DNA of 5,598 bases, from assembly GCA_009926645.1 (NCBI GenBank), contig RFOO01000086.1:1-5598 (forward strand), given 5' to 3'. The notes below the pieces were generated by a model that was not told the origin of the DNA, searched no databases, and worked only from the letters and a program-made list of their open reading frames with translations. This DNA comes from a bacterium (GTDB lineage Bacteria > Verrucomicrobiota > Verrucomicrobiia > Opitutales > UBA953). Below, piece by piece: positions 1 to 5,409 of this stretch (positions are counted from its first letter, which is position 1; each line of letters begins with the position of its first letter). Made by a program: the position numbers and the translations under genes.

Positions 1-465
1 GAAAAATTGTTCAAACAACTCTCGCGTCGTACGCGGGTCGTTATCGTAATAATTCATCTCCCGTAAATGACTAAAAAAAGCCTCCACCGTCGCTTCCGGC
101 AGGCGAAAGTGCTCTCTTAAAATTCGCGTGAAATCTTGGCGATCAAAGGTGGTCTGAATATCGAAATCGGGGTTAACAAAACGAACCTCTTTCAACTGGT
201 GAATCCGCTGCGAGATTTCCGGCGTCCAGTAGCGACGGGTAGATTTAATCATTCCATAGGGAAATCCATGGAGCGAAATATCAAAAATATGCCCTTTGGG
301 GCGTTTAAAAAAAGTGGCCAATCCGCCCAATTGATAGTGGTGTTCAAGGAGAAGAACTTTTCGCCCAAACTTAGCTAAGTTATTGGCCGCCGTCATACCA
401 CCTAAGCCTGCTCCAATAACCACAGCATCATAGCGAGGTAAGAGATTTTCAAAAGGAGAAGGCAT
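1..465 (-). CDS. FAD-dependent oxidoreductase, phytoene desaturase/CrtI-like (N-terminal part, runs off window)
   Basis: This is the N-terminal 155 residues of a flavoprotein; the rest lies beyond the left edge. Residues 12-41 form a Rossmann FAD-binding fold: a YDAVVIGAGLGG stretch supplies GxGxxG (G18, G20, G23), and E41 ends the second strand (VLLLEHH), where it would bind the FAD ribose. A second glycine pair, LGGLAT (46-51), follows, as in the phytoene desaturase, carotenoid isomerase and retinol saturase superfamily. The FDISLHG stretch sits where these proteins usually have an FDxGxH-type motif. No membrane segment is visible in this part. The start is the only ATG upstream of the nucleotide-binding fold, and no clear ribosome binding site precedes it. 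The gene lies 60 bases downstream of the ABC ATPase on the same strand and may be co-transcribed with it. The substrate cannot be told from this half; a carotenoid or other polyene is family-based inference, and no other carotenoid gene is in view. Confidence 0.82.
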   Translation of the reverse strand, partial: MPSPFENLLPRYDAVVIGAGLGGMTAANNLAKFGRKVLLLEHHYQLGGLATFFKRPKGHIFDISLHGFPYGMIKSTRRYWTPEISQRIHQLKEVRFVNPDFDIQTTFDRQDFTRILREHFRLPEATVEAFFSHLREMNYYDNDPRTTRELFEQFF

Positions 466-525
466 AGGCAGAGACTGAATTGGTAAAAGAAAGCAGGGGG
501 ATAGGGAAAGCCGAAAGCAAAGAGA

Positions 526-1353
526 CTAACTTATTTTTGCTTTTTGGCGAATGCTTCGACCAGAAACCGTTAGCGACCACCTTTGACCTAGGCGTCTCAA
601 GACACATTTTCTTTGCCAGAGTTTGGTTAGTTCAGAGGAATTTAAAATTTTTCGCAAGTCACCCTGAACTTGCATGCGTCCACCACGCAAAAAGAGCCCA
701 TGGGTAAATCGCGGGCCAATTTCTTCCACGTGGTGTGTCACTAAAACCAGCGTGCTCGCAGGATAAAGTCGGATAACCTCATTCATAAACAGCACAAAAT
801 CCTCTCGAGCCACAGGATCCAAACCCGCACATGGCTCATCTAAAATCAGTAAGCGTGGCCTTGTTGCGAGGGCTCGAGCCATTAATACTTTTTGCCGCTC
901 GCCTTGAGAAAGATGGCCCCACGCTCTTAAAGCCAAATCCGCCACGCCCAATCGTCGCAAAATCGCACGCGCTCGGCGCACTACAATAGGGGATGGTTGT
1001 TTCCATAAATTAATCTGACCCAACTCACCACCCGCCACGACATCTTGCGCCACTTCCGAAGGCTGAATCATTGAAGCAATGGTGGGACTCACCAGGCCGA
1101 CCTGCCTACGCAATTCTCGCCAATCACTTTCTCCATAAACTTCACCCCAGAGAGAAATTTTGCCTGAGGTCGGTGATAGATAACCAGTCAGTGTCGCTAA
1201 AAGAGAGGACTTCCCCGAACCATTGGGGCCCAGCAAAACCCATTGCTGTTTAGGAAAAATCATCCAATCAAGACCGCTCAAAATAACCTTACCATCGCGG
1301 GCCACTCGCAAACGAGTCAGTTCGAGAATAGGCGGTTGATTGATTTTTCCCAT
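526..1353 (-). CDS. ABC transporter ATP-binding protein (orphan, YlmA/ModF-like)
   Basis: A single-domain ABC ATPase of 275 residues that would hydrolyse ATP at the cytoplasmic face. In order from the ATG: Walker A GPNGSGKS (42-49), signature LSQGE (148-152), Walker B LLILDE (168-173), D-loop AGLD (176-179) and switch histidine H207 in VTHH. The usual Q-loop glutamine after strand 3 is not obvious; the stretch reads GLVSPTIAS (86-94). This and the C-terminal THHVEEIGPRFTH pattern recall the YlmA/ModF-like branch. About 60 residues with no recognised domain follow the switch region. I chose the ATG at 1353 because residues 7-12 (PPILEL) then start strand 1 as in relatives, and a GAGGG lies just upstream. 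An in-frame TTG at 1389 would add 12 residues with no family match. No permease or binding protein adjoins it, so the cargo is unknown. The next gene on this strand is the FAD oxidoreductase, 60 bases on. Confidence 0.9.
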   Translation of the reverse strand: MGKINQPPILELTRLRVARDGKVILSGLDWMIFPKQQWVLLGPNGSGKSSLLATLTGYLSPTSGKISLWGEVYGESDWRELRRQVGLVSPTIASMIQPSEVAQDVVAGGELGQINLWKQPSPIVVRRARAILRRLGVADLALRAWGHLSQGERQKVLMARALATRPRLLILDEPCAGLDPVAREDFVLFMNEVIRLYPASTLVLVTHHVEEIGPRFTHGLFLRGGRMQVQGDLRKILNSSELTKLWQRKCVLRRLGQRWSLTVSGRSIRQKAKIS

Positions 1354-1455
1354 CGCCCTCGTTTTCCCTTCAATCGAGCTGAGTCGCAAACCCAGATTTA
1401 AAGCTTCTTGTAGCGATGGCTTGCCCTTTGTGACATTTCCGAGATTGGATAGATT
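1354..1455. promoter_or_regulatory. Divergent intergenic region between the ABC ATPase and trmD
   Basis: Two genes start outward from this ~100 bp stretch, so promoters for both strands are expected here (inference from layout). I found no convincing pair of -35/-10 hexamers on either strand. A weak GGA (1447-1449) sits 6 bases before the trmD ATG, and GAGGG precedes the ATPase ATG on the minus strand. The short ATG frame inside (from 1414) stops after five codons. No strong inverted repeat was seen. Confidence 0.3.
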
Positions 1456-2027
1456 ATGGCGGTGCGCATAGACCTCATCACACTCTTCCCCTCAATGGCC
1501 GATGGGTTTTTGCGTGAATCGGTGATTGGGCGTGCCATCGATAAAGGGCTCATTGCCTTCCAGGCTCACGACCTTCGCTCCTGGTCCAAAGACAAACACC
1601 ACAAGGTCGATGACGTGCCTTATGGCGGGGGGCCCGGCATGCTTATGACCCCCAAAAAACCCATCTAATCCTCGTTTCAGGGCACTACGAAGGCATCGAT
1701 CAGCGCTTCCGAGACCGCAAGGTTACCCGCGAAATCTCCATTGGAGACTATGTTTTAACCAATGGGACCCTACCCGCCTGCGTCCTAGTCGACTGTGTGG
1801 GCAGGCAGATTCCAGGGGTACTCGGCGAGGAAAACTCCTTGACGGGCGATAGTTACAACGGCAAGTTCCTCGCCTTTCCGCAGTACACCAGACCCGCTGT
1901 CTATGATGGTCTCGAAGTGCCCCCCGTCCTCCTCGGAGGTAACCACGCCGAAATTGAAAAATGGCGACGGACAAAGCAAATCGAGAAAACAAAGCAACGC
2001 CGGCCAGACCTACTGAAAGACAAATAA
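1456..2027 (+). pseudogene. trmD: tRNA (guanine-37-N1)-methyltransferase TrmD, interrupted by an internal deletion and frame change
   Basis: TrmD transfers a methyl group from S-adenosylmethionine to G37 beside the anticodon, protecting the reading frame. The N-terminal part is clear: MAVRIDLITLFPSM, then DKHHKVDDVPYGGGPGMLM, and the frame stops at TAA 1666-1668. From 1662 the other half continues in a different frame: HLILVSGHYEGID, then ISIGDYVLTNGTLPA, PGVLGEENS, GDSY with the presumed catalytic Asp, FPQYTRP and GGNHAEI, ending at 2027. Against E. coli TrmD as I remember it, about 35-40 residues between GPGMLM and LILV are missing, including the VIYLSPQGR strand that helps build the AdoMet-binding trefoil knot. 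The two parts total about 191 codons, whereas the family is usually 220-255. The break lies in or next to CCCAAAAAACCC (1651-1662); restoring the frame needs 3n+1 added bases. It may be a true pseudogene, with another copy elsewhere, or an assembly error. The downstream half shows no further stops and looks well conserved. rplS begins 8 bases after the stop. Confidence 0.88.
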
Positions 2028-2035
2028 AATAAGCC

Positions 2036-2422
2036 ATGAGCAATCATCCCCTCCTCCAATTCGCCACCCAAGCCCAACTCAAAGCCAACCGTGGTTCTGA
2101 CGCCTTTAAAGTCGGCGACGGCGTACGCGTTTCCACCAAGGTTCGCGAAGGCGACAAAGAACGTACTCAGGTCTTTACTGGCATCGTCATCGCCCGCAAA
2201 GGTGGCGACGTCCAAGAAACTTTCACGGTCCGCCGTGTATCATTCGGCGAAGGTGTTGAGCGCACTTTCCCTGTCCACTCCCCCAACATCGAAAAGATCG
2301 AGGTGGAGCGTAAGTCCCAAGTCATGAAAGCTCGCCTCTTCTACCTCCGCGGCCGTCAAGGCAAGTCGGCTACCAAGGTTAAAGAGCGTCGCTTCGATGC
2401 CAACGAGGCTGCGGCTAAATAA
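2036..2422 (+). CDS. rplS: 50S ribosomal protein L19
   Basis: L19 lies at the 30S-50S interface of the ribosome. The 128-residue protein matches throughout: an N-terminal helix (residues 1-21), then the SH3-like barrel with FKVGDGVRVSTKVREGDKER, QVFTGIVIARKGG, FTVRRVSFGEGVERTFPVHSPNIEKIEV and the ending KARLFYLRGRQGKSATKVKER. It is slightly longer than E. coli L19 (about 115 residues) because of a basic/alanine-rich C-terminal tail. The start is the only ATG that gives the expected N-terminus. The Shine-Dalgarno sequence is poor (only GAAAG/TAAG nearby). The gene follows the trmD stop by 8 bases, so the two were presumably co-transcribed and perhaps translationally coupled. A strong terminator follows directly, so rplS ends its transcription unit. 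If the trmD break is real, ribosomes stopping at 1668 would leave the rest of trmD untranslated and might lower rplS expression (inference). Confidence 0.97.
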   Translation: MSNHPLLQFATQAQLKANRGSDAFKVGDGVRVSTKVREGDKERTQVFTGIVIARKGGDVQETFTVRRVSFGEGVERTFPVHSPNIEKIEVERKSQVMKARLFYLRGRQGKSATKVKERRFDANEAAAK

Positions 2423-2443
2423 TCGCCCACTATAAACCCTTCT

Positions 2444-2470
2444 AAAGGCCTCGTTCATCGAGGCCTTTTT
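2444..2470 (+). terminator. Intrinsic terminator after rplS
   Basis: A perfect 10 bp stem, AAAGGCCTCG (2444-2453) with CGAGGCCTTT (2459-2468), encloses the loop TTCAT. The T-run reaches 2470 and is followed by GTTG. It begins 21 bases after the rplS stop. Read on the minus strand the T-tract is only three bases, so it should act mainly on + strand transcripts. It separates rplS from rpsP. Confidence 0.92.
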
Positions 2471-2519
2471 GTTGAGCCTAGTAAGTAAAACAAATGGCTC
2501 TAATAACCCTAAAATCGAG

Positions 2520-2564
2520 ATTCACGAAATAAACCACTGATTATCAATGGTTTATTGTGTGAAT
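2520..2564. repeat. 45 bp near-perfect palindrome between rplS and rpsP
   Basis: Two 22-base arms (2520-2541 and 2543-2564) around a single central T are complementary at 19 of 22 positions. From outside in they hold ATTCAC/GTGAAT, a two-base mismatch, AATAAACCA/TGGTTTATT, a one-base mismatch, and TGAT/ATCA. The element is AT-rich and has no T-tract after it, so it does not look like an intrinsic terminator. It could be an operator for a dimeric regulator, an RNA hairpin in the rpsP leader or a small dispersed repeat; the sequence alone does not decide. It lies about 135 bases before the rpsP start. Confidence 0.75.
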
Positions 2565-2600
2565 ATTAAGTGTCCCCAGAAAATATTTATCGAAATCAGA

Positions 2601-2698
2601 GCGAGCAGGCTTGACTCCTTCCTCCTCGCCTGCGTTTTTCCTCCTTCCCTGTTTTTCAGGGTTCAGTCTCCGACTACTCCCTCCTTTTAATCAATATT
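2601..2698 (+). promoter_or_regulatory. Structured, pyrimidine-rich rpsP leader (possible attenuator)
   Basis: Two mutually exclusive hairpins can be drawn. Fold A pairs GCGAGCAGG (2601-2609) with CCTCCTCGC (2621-2629), 8 of 9 positions. Fold B pairs GCAGGC (2605-2610) with GCCTGC (2628-2633) and is followed by GTTTTT (2634-2639), like a weak terminator with a 17-base loop. Then comes CCCTG-TTTTT-CAGGG (2647-2661). CCTCCT, equal to the 16S anti-Shine-Dalgarno core, occurs three times (2621, 2640, 2680). No purine-rich ribosome binding site precedes the rpsP ATG. Control of rpsP by this leader is inference. No convincing promoter hexamers were found in 2471-2600. Confidence 0.4.
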
Positions 2699-2962
2699 AT
2701 GTTACGCATCCGCCTTCAACGCTTCGGCACCAAAAACGAGCCTACCTATCGTCTCGTCGTAGCCGAACAAAATATCCGTCGTGACGGTCGCTTCGTAGAA
2801 GTGCTCGGCCATTACAACCCACGTGCACGTGGTAAAGCAGCTCCTCTCGTGATCGATGTCGAACGCGTGGATCACTGGGTCAAGCTCGGCGCCCAGCCTT
2901 CAGATACTGCTAAGTCGCTCGTTAAACGCGCGCGACAAGCGACTGCCACAGCAAAAGCTTAA
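2699..2962 (+). CDS. rpsP: 30S ribosomal protein S16
   Basis: S16 binds the 5' domain of 16S rRNA early in 30S assembly. The 87-residue protein matches the family from end to end: MLRIRLQRFGTKNEPTYRLVVAEQ, RRDGRFVEVLGHYNPR, then the VERVDHWVKLGAQPSDTAKSLVKRA region typical of the C-terminal half. Length is normal (E. coli about 82). The ATG is fixed by the conserved N-terminus. There is no Shine-Dalgarno sequence; the bases before the start are CT-rich, ending ATCAATATT. In most bacteria rpsP opens the rpsP-rimM-trmD-rplS operon. Here it stands after rplS, behind a terminator and with its own leader and terminator, so it is probably a single-gene transcription unit. rimM is not in the window. 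Confidence 0.97.
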   Translation: MLRIRLQRFGTKNEPTYRLVVAEQNIRRDGRFVEVLGHYNPRARGKAAPLVIDVERVDHWVKLGAQPSDTAKSLVKRARQATATAKA

Positions 2963-2970
2963 ATTTACTC

Positions 2971-2982
2971 GGCGGAAACGCC
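2971..2982 (+). other. Small GNRA-loop hairpin after rpsP
   Basis: GGCG-GAAA-CGCC forms a four-pair stem capped by a GNRA tetraloop, 8 bases past the rpsP stop and 17 bases before the terminator stem. It may stabilise the mRNA 3' end, but a stem this short could arise by chance. Confidence 0.3.
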
Positions 2983-2999
2983 TCATCCTGACGACGTCT

Positions 3000-3030
3000 C
3001 GCCCCGCTACCCGCGGGGCGTTTCGTTTGG
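3000..3030 (+). terminator. Intrinsic terminator after rpsP
   Basis: A perfect 8 bp GC stem, CGCCCCGC (3000-3007) with GCGGGGCG (3013-3020), has the loop TACCC and is followed by the T-rich TTTCGTTTGG. It lies 37 bases after the rpsP stop and just before the end of the convergent minus-strand gene at 3046. The minus strand lacks a T-run at its side of the stem, so it is read as one-directional. Confidence 0.85.
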
Positions 3031-3045
3031 TGAGATCAAAAACGA

Positions 3046-3309
3046 TTAGGTTATCTCCGTCCAACCACCTTCGCCGTTTTTTTCTAACTTCTTAAAGCCT
3101 GCTCGTTTTAAATTTTTCTCCGACACAAATTGCTTCATCGCTCCTTCGCCATAGCGAGTCGTCAACGTTGGAGAATTAAGCGTCCGTCGACATTTTTCTT
3201 GAGTCACAGGATGAACCACAAAATCAGGGGCATCCAAAGGCAGATCGACCTCGAACTCCTGCCCGTCCGAGCCATCGCTCTTAATCACTATGTATCGTCG
3301 TAAAGGCAT
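3046..3309 (-). CDS. Small FmdB-like protein lacking the zinc-ribbon cysteines
   Basis: An 87-residue soluble protein. The N-terminus MPLRRYIVI, the EFEVDLPLDAPDFVVHPVTQEKCRRTLNSP stretch (18-47) and the NLKRAGFKKLEKNGEG segment (about 66-81) follow the plan of small FmdB-type zinc ribbons, normally MPxYxYxC..C..EFEV..DAP...CP.CG..RR..SAP then GSGFY. Here only one cysteine (C40) remains, so a four-cysteine zinc site cannot form. This assignment rests on pattern memory and is moderate at best; a lineage-specific hypothetical protein is the alternative. The ATG at 3309 lies 2 bases after the OppC stop, so the gene is probably translated with, and ends, the permease operon. No terminator was identified for this strand, and convergent rpsP ends 84 bases away. 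Function is unknown. Confidence 0.6.
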   Translation of the reverse strand: MPLRRYIVIKSDGSDGQEFEVDLPLDAPDFVVHPVTQEKCRRTLNSPTLTTRYGEGAMKQFVSEKNLKRAGFKKLEKNGEGGWTEIT

Positions 3310-3311
3310 GA

Positions 3312-4175
3312 TTATTGATTGGGCGAGCGAGGATCAAAAGCATCGCGCAGACCGTCACCCAAGTAACTCAGCGCCAAAAGTGTCAGGGCAAAGAAACTAG
3401 AGGGGATGAGAAGTAGCCACGGACATTGCTCCATCACATCTGCCCCTTCTTTAATCATTAAACCCCAAGAAGTCATGGGCGCCTTAACCCCTAAACCTAA
3501 AAAACTTACAAAGGCTTCAAGCAACATCACGTGTGGCACGGTCAACGTGGCATACACGGCAATCGTACCCGCTAAGTTCGGCAGATAATGGCGTAGAATA
3601 ATACCGCCGCGCGATTGACCCAGCGCTACAGAAGCATCGACAAATTGCCGATTCTTCAGCGCTCGCGTCTTGGTACAGATAATTCGCGCCATGGTCAGCC
3701 AACTAACTCCCCCCACTGCCATAAAGATAATCCAAATATTTTGCCCAAAGAGTACCGTGCATAGTACGATAATTAAGGTGAGCGGCAAAGTGCTAATGAT
3801 ATCCACAACCCGCATACAAAAATCTTCAAAACGACCGCCCATTTCGGCAGCCACGACACCATAAAAAACACCTAAAAGAAGAGCAACGGCTGTAGCAATT
3901 AAACCAACCGAGAGGGAAATCATCCCCCCCTGCAATAAACGAGAAAATAAATCGCGTCCTAATAAATCAGTACCAAACCAATGCTCGGCATTAGGACCAA
4001 CGGGACCCAGCGCAAGGTTTTGCGTTTTATAATCGTGAGGCGACAGCCAAGGAGATAGAAAACAAGCTAACGCTAAAATGAAAACAAACGCTGCCGCTAT
4101 AACAGGAGTGCGGTGGCGCGTAAATCGCTGCCAAGCTGAATCGTGCGAAGAAAAATGATGCGTGATTGAATTCAT
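3312..4175 (-). CDS. OppC/DppC-type peptide ABC transporter permease
   Basis: One of two inner-membrane permease subunits of an importer for peptides or similar solutes. The 287-residue protein has a short cytoplasmic N-terminus, a first membrane segment (about 24-46), then the periplasmic family hallmark HWFGTDLLGRDLFSRLLQGG (65-84). The usual arginine of the GAR-ISL stretch is methionine here (M85). Five further membrane segments follow, around 86-110, 120-142, 147-166, 203-228 and 250-273. The EAA loop that contacts the ATPase is at 178-200 (FVDASVALG...RHYLPN). The EAFVSFLGLGV...SWG block (220-238) and the end GDGLRDAFDPR (273-283) are typical. Length agrees with the family (about 280-300). 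Its ATG overlaps the OppB stop by four bases (ATGA), indicating translational coupling. Peptide, nickel and glutathione systems share this fold, so the substrate is open. Confidence 0.95.
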   Translation of the reverse strand: MNSITHHFSSHDSAWQRFTRHRTPVIAAAFVFILALACFLSPWLSPHDYKTQNLALGPVGPNAEHWFGTDLLGRDLFSRLLQGGMISLSVGLIATAVALLLGVFYGVVAAEMGGRFEDFCMRVVDIISTLPLTLIIVLCTVLFGQNIWIIFMAVGGVSWLTMARIICTKTRALKNRQFVDASVALGQSRGGIILRHYLPNLAGTIAVYATLTVPHVMLLEAFVSFLGLGVKAPMTSWGLMIKEGADVMEQCPWLLLIPSSFFALTLLALSYLGDGLRDAFDPRSPNQ

Positions 4176-5095
4176 TGACGTTGTCGCACAAGGCGCGGAT
4201 CGAGTGTAGCTTTGAGAAGATCCGTAACCAAATTCAGAACCAATAAAGCCACGGCATAAATTAAGGTAGTGCCCAAAATCAAAGGTACATCGCGATTAAT
4301 AATAGAAGTAACAAACAACCGACCGAGACCTGGAACATCAAAAAGCGATTCCACAACAAATGTTCCCGAAACTAAATTAGCTGCCGCAGGTCCTAAAAAA
4401 GTGACAACGGGTAAAATGCCATTGCGTAGGGCATGGACAAAACGAATTCGCATCGCGCCCACTCCTTTGGCCTTGGCCGTACGAATATAATCGAGGTTAT
4501 AAACCTCCATTAATTCACCACGGGTTAATCGAGCTAAAGGCGCGGCCGTGATTAAACCTAAAGTGAATGCTGGTAAAATCATGTGTATCGGAGAGCCCCA
4601 ACCACAAGGCGGAAACCACCCTAACCAAAGTGAAAAAACCAAGGATAGAAGCGGCCCTAAAACAAAAGCTGGGATACAGATTCCAAGCAAACTAAAGCCT
4701 GTCGGCACACGATCGAGCCAAGTGTAGGGACGTGAGGCGGCAATCACTCCGACAGGAATTCCCATGAGCATGGCAAGGAGAAGCGCCAGACTGCCTAGGG
4801 TAGCTGAAACGGGAATACGATTCCCGATGATCTCATTCACACTCCAACCCGGATACTTCATCGATGGCCCTAAATCACCCTGAACTAAATTTTTGACATA
4901 CCGAGTAAGTTGCACGCCAAGGGGCTGGTCTAAACCATAGTAAGCCTCCAAGCGGTGCTTTACCTCTGCAGGCACTGGACGATCGCGATCAAAAGGCCCT
5001 CCAGGAACTGCATGCGCCAAGAAAAAAGTCGCCATCACTACCACCAACAAAATGGGGACCATTTCCGCTAAGCGCCTGAGCACATAGAAAAACAT
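4172..5095 (-). CDS. OppB/DppB-type peptide ABC transporter permease
   Basis: Partner permease of the OppC-type subunit; together they form the transmembrane channel. The 307-residue protein starts with the family pattern MFFYVLRRLAEMVP, a first membrane segment (about 9-30) and AVPGGPF (29-35). The YYGLDQPLGVQLTRYVKNLVQGDLG block (52-76) is the characteristic periplasmic region. Further membrane segments lie near 97-121, 133-157, 173-190, 227-250 and 275-298. The EAA loop is at 205-229 (RTAKAKGV...FVHALRNGILP), and the end TDLLKATLDPR is typical. Length is normal. It lies 16 bases after the lipoprotein gene, with no strong Shine-Dalgarno sequence, and overlaps OppC by four bases. The binding protein and the OppD/OppF ATPases are not in the window; they may lie upstream beyond the right edge or elsewhere. 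Confidence 0.96.
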   Translation of the reverse strand: MFFYVLRRLAEMVPILLVVVMATFFLAHAVPGGPFDRDRPVPAEVKHRLEAYYGLDQPLGVQLTRYVKNLVQGDLGPSMKYPGWSVNEIIGNRIPVSATLGSLALLLAMLMGIPVGVIAASRPYTWLDRVPTGFSLLGICIPAFVLGPLLSLVFSLWLGWFPPCGWGSPIHMILPAFTLGLITAAPLARLTRGELMEVYNLDYIRTAKAKGVGAMRIRFVHALRNGILPVVTFLGPAAANLVSGTFVVESLFDVPGLGRLFVTSIINRDVPLILGTTLIYAVALLVLNLVTDLLKATLDPRLVRQRQ

Positions 5096-5111
5096 AAGTA
5101 TGTGACTAAAA

Positions 5112-5396
5112 CTAAGGACTCCCCTTTTCTGCGGCTTTTACTTTTCGTTCAAGTTCAGCCGTGGAAGGAGGTGGAGGCAATCCACGTGCATCAGACCTCA
5201 CCCAACCCATACGATCCGAAACAGTCTCGTATTCTTTGTCGTTCAATACTCGCGTTTCTCGAAGCCGACTTTGCCGAATAGCGCCATCAGCAATCATTGC
5301 TTTTTCTGCATCGTTCTCCGTTTTTTTCTGAAATGAACCACAACCCGTGAGGACGAGAGCGAAGAAAAAAATTTTGCAGGGGAAAGTGAAAGACAT
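5112..5396 (-). CDS. Small predicted lipoprotein of unknown function
   Basis: A 94-residue protein with a lipoprotein signal: a basic residue at K8, a hydrophobic stretch IFFFALVL (9-16) and the lipobox LTGC with lipidated Cys19. The residue after the cysteine is Gly, not Asp, so outer-membrane anchoring is expected by the E. coli rule. The mature part is charged and probably poorly structured, with DKEYETVSDRMGWVRSDARGLPPPPS (about 53-78) and a lysine/glutamate-rich C-terminal helix. I do not recognise a family. It is far too short to be the OppA substrate-binding protein. Its ATG lies 13 bases after the DCC-family stop and its end 16 bases before OppB, so it belongs to the same operon. Confidence 0.75.
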   Translation of the reverse strand: MSFTFPCKIFFFALVLTGCGSFQKKTENDAEKAMIADGAIRQSRLRETRVLNDKEYETVSDRMGWVRSDARGLPPPPSTAELERKVKAAEKGSP

Positions 5397-5409
5397 CGTG
5401 GTTAGTGAT

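Noticed and set aside
136..378. An 80-codon + strand frame at the left end
   Set aside because: It is antisense to the FAD oxidoreductase, whose conserved dinucleotide-binding fold shows the minus strand is coding.
1354..1389. TTG start for the ABC ATPase adding 12 residues
   Set aside because: The extra residues have no family match, and the ATG at 1353 has a GAGGG upstream and gives a normal N-terminus.
1648..1668. Programmed -1 frameshift at the A6 run as an explanation for the split trmD
   Set aside because: The direction (-1) fits, but in the trmD frame the heptamer reads C AAA AAA, a poor slippery site, and shifting would still leave about 35-40 essential residues missing.
1723..2215. 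Overlapping minus-strand open frames of 70-106 codons opposite trmD and rplS
   Set aside because: They are antisense shadows of clearly conserved proteins and have low-complexity, arginine-rich or unrecognisable translations.
2494..2532. A 12-codon ATG frame that could be a leader peptide before rpsP
   Set aside because: It has no ribosome binding site and no codon run suggesting attenuation; a frame this short is expected by chance. It does overlap the left arm of the palindrome.
2611..2639. TTGACT at 2611 as the -35 box of the rpsP promoter
   Set aside because: The bases about 17 further on are CG-rich followed by GTTTTT, with no plausible -10 hexamer.
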